Part shown: piece after piece, positions 13,938 through 16,081 of the stretch
Numbering within the stretch: position 1 is the stretch's first letter
Layout of the letters: each line of letters opens with the position of its first letter
DNA from: Myxococcales bacterium
GTDB lineage: Bacteria > Myxococcota > Polyangia > Polyangiales > Polyangiaceae
Length of the DNA: 16,081 nucleotides
Assembly (NCBI GenBank): GCA_020430865.1
Contig: JAGQIY010001020.1
Coordinates: 1 to 16,081, forward strand
Reading direction: 5' to 3'
Notes under the pieces: model-generated
The model's input: the letters and a program-made list of their open reading frames with translations, nothing else
Databases searched by the model: none
What the model was told of the DNA's origin: nothing
Made by a program: the position numbers and the translations under genes

Positions 13938-16081
13938 TCAGGGCGCGAGCACCGCTGCACCAAACCCGGGCAGGGCGATGCTGAGCTTTCCGCCGTTGAC
14001 GCTGGTCACGTTGCCGCCGATGCGGTCGACCAGGGTCACGCCGTCGCTCGAGCCGAGGGAGACCGGTAAGCCGATCTCGGTCGTGGTGGCGTTGGGGTCC
14101 AGCGAGAGCGCGACGATCGCCACCTGATCGAGGTGCTTGCGCGCGTAGACGAGCAGCGACTCGCTAGCGTACAGCGATCGGTAGTCGCCGAGACGTAGCG
14201 CGACCAGCTCCTTGCGCGCCTGACCGACCTTGCGCGTCAAGGTCAGGGTCGCCTGTTCGGCCGACGACAGGGCGCCTGGTGCGCGCCACATCGCCCGATT
14301 GTCCGGATCGGCGCCGCCGAACTGGCCGTACTCGTCGCCGTAGTAGAGCAGTGGAGCCCCGGGCAAGGTGAGCAACCAGGCGAGCGCGACGCGGTGCCGC
14401 GCGTAGGGCTCGGCATCTGGAGGGGCCGACGGGAGGTTGCTCCACTGATTGTAGGCGACGGAGCGGTCGAAGCCTTGCTGACCTCGGTAGGTCGAGATGG
14501 AGACGAAGCGAGAGGAGTCATGGCTACCGATGAACGGTGTCATGATACTTCCCTGCGGATACTGGAGCTGGCTCTGTTGCGTCCAGTAGTCGGCGTGCAG
14601 GAGCCCCTTGTCCTGGTAGGCAAAGACCCGATAGGGCACTGCGTGGTAGAGCACGAAATCGAACTGCCCGTCGAGGCCGTGGGGACCGACGTAGTTCGAT
14701 ATCGTGTCGTACTGCTCGCGGTTGCAGTCCACGGAGCAATCGCTCCATCCCATGGCAGTCTCGCCCATCAGGAAGTAGCGATCGCCTGCGCCCTGGAAGG
14801 TTTCACGTACGCTCGTGGCCAGGTTGCGAATCGCGGCGTCCTCGACGTGCTTGACGGCGTCCACCCGCAGTCCGTCCAGATCGAACTCCTCGAGCCACCA
14901 CAGGGCGTCGCTCACGAACTGCTCGCTGGCCTCGGTCACGGTCCAGTTCACGTCGGGCAGGTAGTCAGTGAAGAGGCACTCCAGGCGCTTGGCCGTCCAG
15001 TCGCAGCCGCTGGTCCCGCACACGCATCCCGTGCGGAACCAATCGGGGTGCTGCGCGACATAGGGGTGGTCCTCGTGCACGTGGTTCAACACGAAGTCCA
15101 TCAATACCCGAATGCCGTGGGCGTGAGCCTCCTTGACCAGCGCCTTGAGCGCGGCCTCACCACCCAGGCGTGGCTCGACGCTGCGCGGCTCGACCGGCCA
15201 GTAGCCATGGTAGCCCGTGACCTGGTGCACACCGTCAGCCGCGCCATGGGCCCCGGCCGGGTTGGTCTGGAACGGCGTGAGCCACAGGGCACGGACGCCC
15301 AGCGCGTCGAGGGTGCCGTCGGCGATGCGCTGACGCAGGCCAGCGAAGTCTCCGCCGTTCCAGTCGGCGCGTGAGTCCGTGACCCCCGGCGTGGGGCCAG
15401 GGTCGTTGCTGGAGTCACCGTCCTCGAAGCGGTCGGTGACGGCCATGTAGATGACGGCTCCCTGCCACGAGAACTCCTCGGCTTCGATCCAGAACGGGAG
15501 CAGGAGGTCTTCGCTCTGGGCCCCAGCGGCGTCCCGGACATGCAGCACCAGGGTGTGCTTGCCCTGCGCCAGGCCGGTCAAGTCGAGGTGGATCGTGTCG
15601 CCGTTCAGCGTGCTCGGCGCAGACTGCTCGCCGCTCGGGCTGCGATGCCTGACGCTGACGTCCGCGCTCGACACCTGCGCCCCAGAGAGCGCGCGATGAA
15701 CCTCGACGGTCGCCTCGAACGAGGACTGTCCCTTGTTCGTGCTCAGGACCGTCAAGCGCGGGCGGGTACAGTCGGGGACCCGCAGACCCGAGTTCTCGGT
15801 CTGGTCGACGTACTTCCGGTAGCCTTGGCCCGGATCGAGGATCCACTCGCTGCCGTCCAGGACGAGCTTGTAGCCGTGGATTCCGGGGGGGAGAGAAAAA
15901 TCTGTATGGAAATTGCCGGCGCTGTCGGGGCCCTGCATGGGCAGCGCCGTTGCGCTGAACCCGTTCCACTCGCCCGCTATCGCAACCTGAGTTATGACCT
16001 TGCCCGCAGGAGGGTCGTAGCTCAGGCTGACCGGGCAGGCGACGGCGACCTGGCCCCCGGTGCCCGCGCTGCCGCTCGCTC
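13938..16081 (-). CDS. GH13 alpha-amylase family enzyme, N-terminus missing
   Basis: The frame is open to the right edge, so the first part of the protein is missing. The first visible residues (SGSAGTGGQ) look like a Gly/Ser linker of an exported lipoprotein. Next comes a CBM48/E-set-like module (VAIAGEWNGF to HGYKLVLDGSEWILDP), then, counting from Met at 15938, a second Ig-like module (~60-150), the catalytic (beta/alpha)8 barrel (~157-580) and a C-terminal beta domain (~590-666). GH13 motifs: DFVLNH (281-286), GLRVDAVKH with nucleophile Asp360, MGETAMG with acid/base Glu393, and GSHDSSRF with Asp474. The enzyme should cleave or rearrange alpha-glucans such as starch or maltodextrin outside the cytoplasm. 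Motif IV has Ser472 in place of the usual Asn of NHD. A cysteine cluster (GCVCGTSGC, 304-312) suggests disulfides. It is on the same strand as the YceI-like gene, 164 bases upstream of it; no other sugar gene is in view. Confidence 0.88.
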   Translation of the reverse strand, partial: ASGSAGTGGQVAVACPVSLSYDPPAGKVITQVAIAGEWNGFSATALPMQGPDSAGNFHTDFSLPPGIHGYKLVLDGSEWILDPGQGYRKYVDQTENSGLRVPDCTRPRLTVLSTNKGQSSFEATVEVHRALSGAQVSSADVSVRHRSPSGEQSAPSTLNGDTIHLDLTGLAQGKHTLVLHVRDAAGAQSEDLLLPFWIEAEEFSWQGAVIYMAVTDRFEDGDSSNDPGPTPGVTDSRADWNGGDFAGLRQRIADGTLDALGVRALWLTPFQTNPAGAHGAADGVHQVTGYHGYWPVEPRSVEPRLGGEAALKALVKEAHAHGIRVLMDFVLNHVHEDHPYVAQHPDWFRTGCVCGTSGCDWTAKRLECLFTDYLPDVNWTVTEASEQFVSDALWWLEEFDLDGLRVDAVKHVEDAAIRNLATSVRETFQGAGDRYFLMGETAMGWSDCSVDCNREQYDTISNYVGPHGLDGQFDFVLYHAVPYRVFAYQDKGLLHADYWTQQSQLQYPQGSIMTPFIGSHDSSRFVSISTYRGQQGFDRSVAYNQWSNLPSAPPDAEPYARHRVALAWLLTLPGAPLLYYGDEYGQFGGADPDNRAMWRAPGALSSAEQATLTLTRKVGQARKELVALRLGDYRSLYASESLLVYARKHLDQVAIVALSLDPNATTTEIGLPVSLGSSDGVTLVDRIGGNVTSVNGGKLSIALPGFGAAVLAP

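Noticed and set aside
14394..15374. 326-residue open frame on the + strand
   Set aside because: Antisense shadow of the GH13 gene, whose motifs are unambiguous on the other strand.
1..16081. Defence island, phage, mobile element or CRISPR
   Set aside because: No transposase, integrase, nuclease, reverse transcriptase, toxin-antitoxin pair or regularly spaced repeat was found; gene content and composition are uniform.

Overview
The window is very GC-rich and densely packed with genes. It looks like chromosomal DNA of a myxobacterium, most likely of the Sorangium/Polyangium type. That placement is an inference from style: high GC, several secreted lipoproteins with Gly/Ser/Ala-rich linkers behind the lipid cysteine, a von Willebrand A lipoprotein, a long carboxypeptidase-regulatory-like protein ending in PDZ, and frequent GTG/TTG starts. 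I see no rRNA, tRNA, CRISPR array, insertion sequence, phage gene or recognisable defence system.

Left part, all on the + strand: the 3' end of a gene with a GNAT-like C-terminus (to 616); a 332-base gene-free stretch with two hairpins; a secreted 837-residue protein with a discoidin-like domain followed by HEAT repeats (949-3462); a polytopic membrane protein of unknown function (3606-4367); a membrane-anchored HExxH zinc peptidase (4609-5949); and, six bases behind it, a METTL20-like protein methyltransferase (5956-6639).

Middle: on the - strand an AroQ chorismate mutase (6623-6925) overlaps by four bases the end of a VWA lipoprotein gene (6922-8133), so the two form an operon. The mutase also overlaps the methyltransferase tail to tail by 17 bases. 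Divergent from the VWA gene, a 1030-residue envelope protein (8208-11300, +) carries an N-terminal membrane anchor, about nine beta-sandwich repeats and a C-terminal PDZ domain.

Right part, all on the - strand: a lipoprotein with a Gly-rich linker (11352-12749), a YceI-family lipoprotein (12985-13773), and a GH13 alpha-amylase-like enzyme whose N-terminus lies beyond the right edge (13938-16081).

Most products are predicted to be in the periplasm, the membranes or on the cell surface; the chorismate mutase, the methyltransferase and probably the GNAT-like protein are cytoplasmic. No joint pathway is evident. The points most worth following are the VWA lipoprotein/chorismate mutase coupling, the PDZ-capped beta-sandwich protein, the discoidin/HEAT architecture, a substituted residue in GH13 motif IV, and several genes whose best promoter-like sequence lies directly in front of the start codon, which hints at leaderless transcripts.
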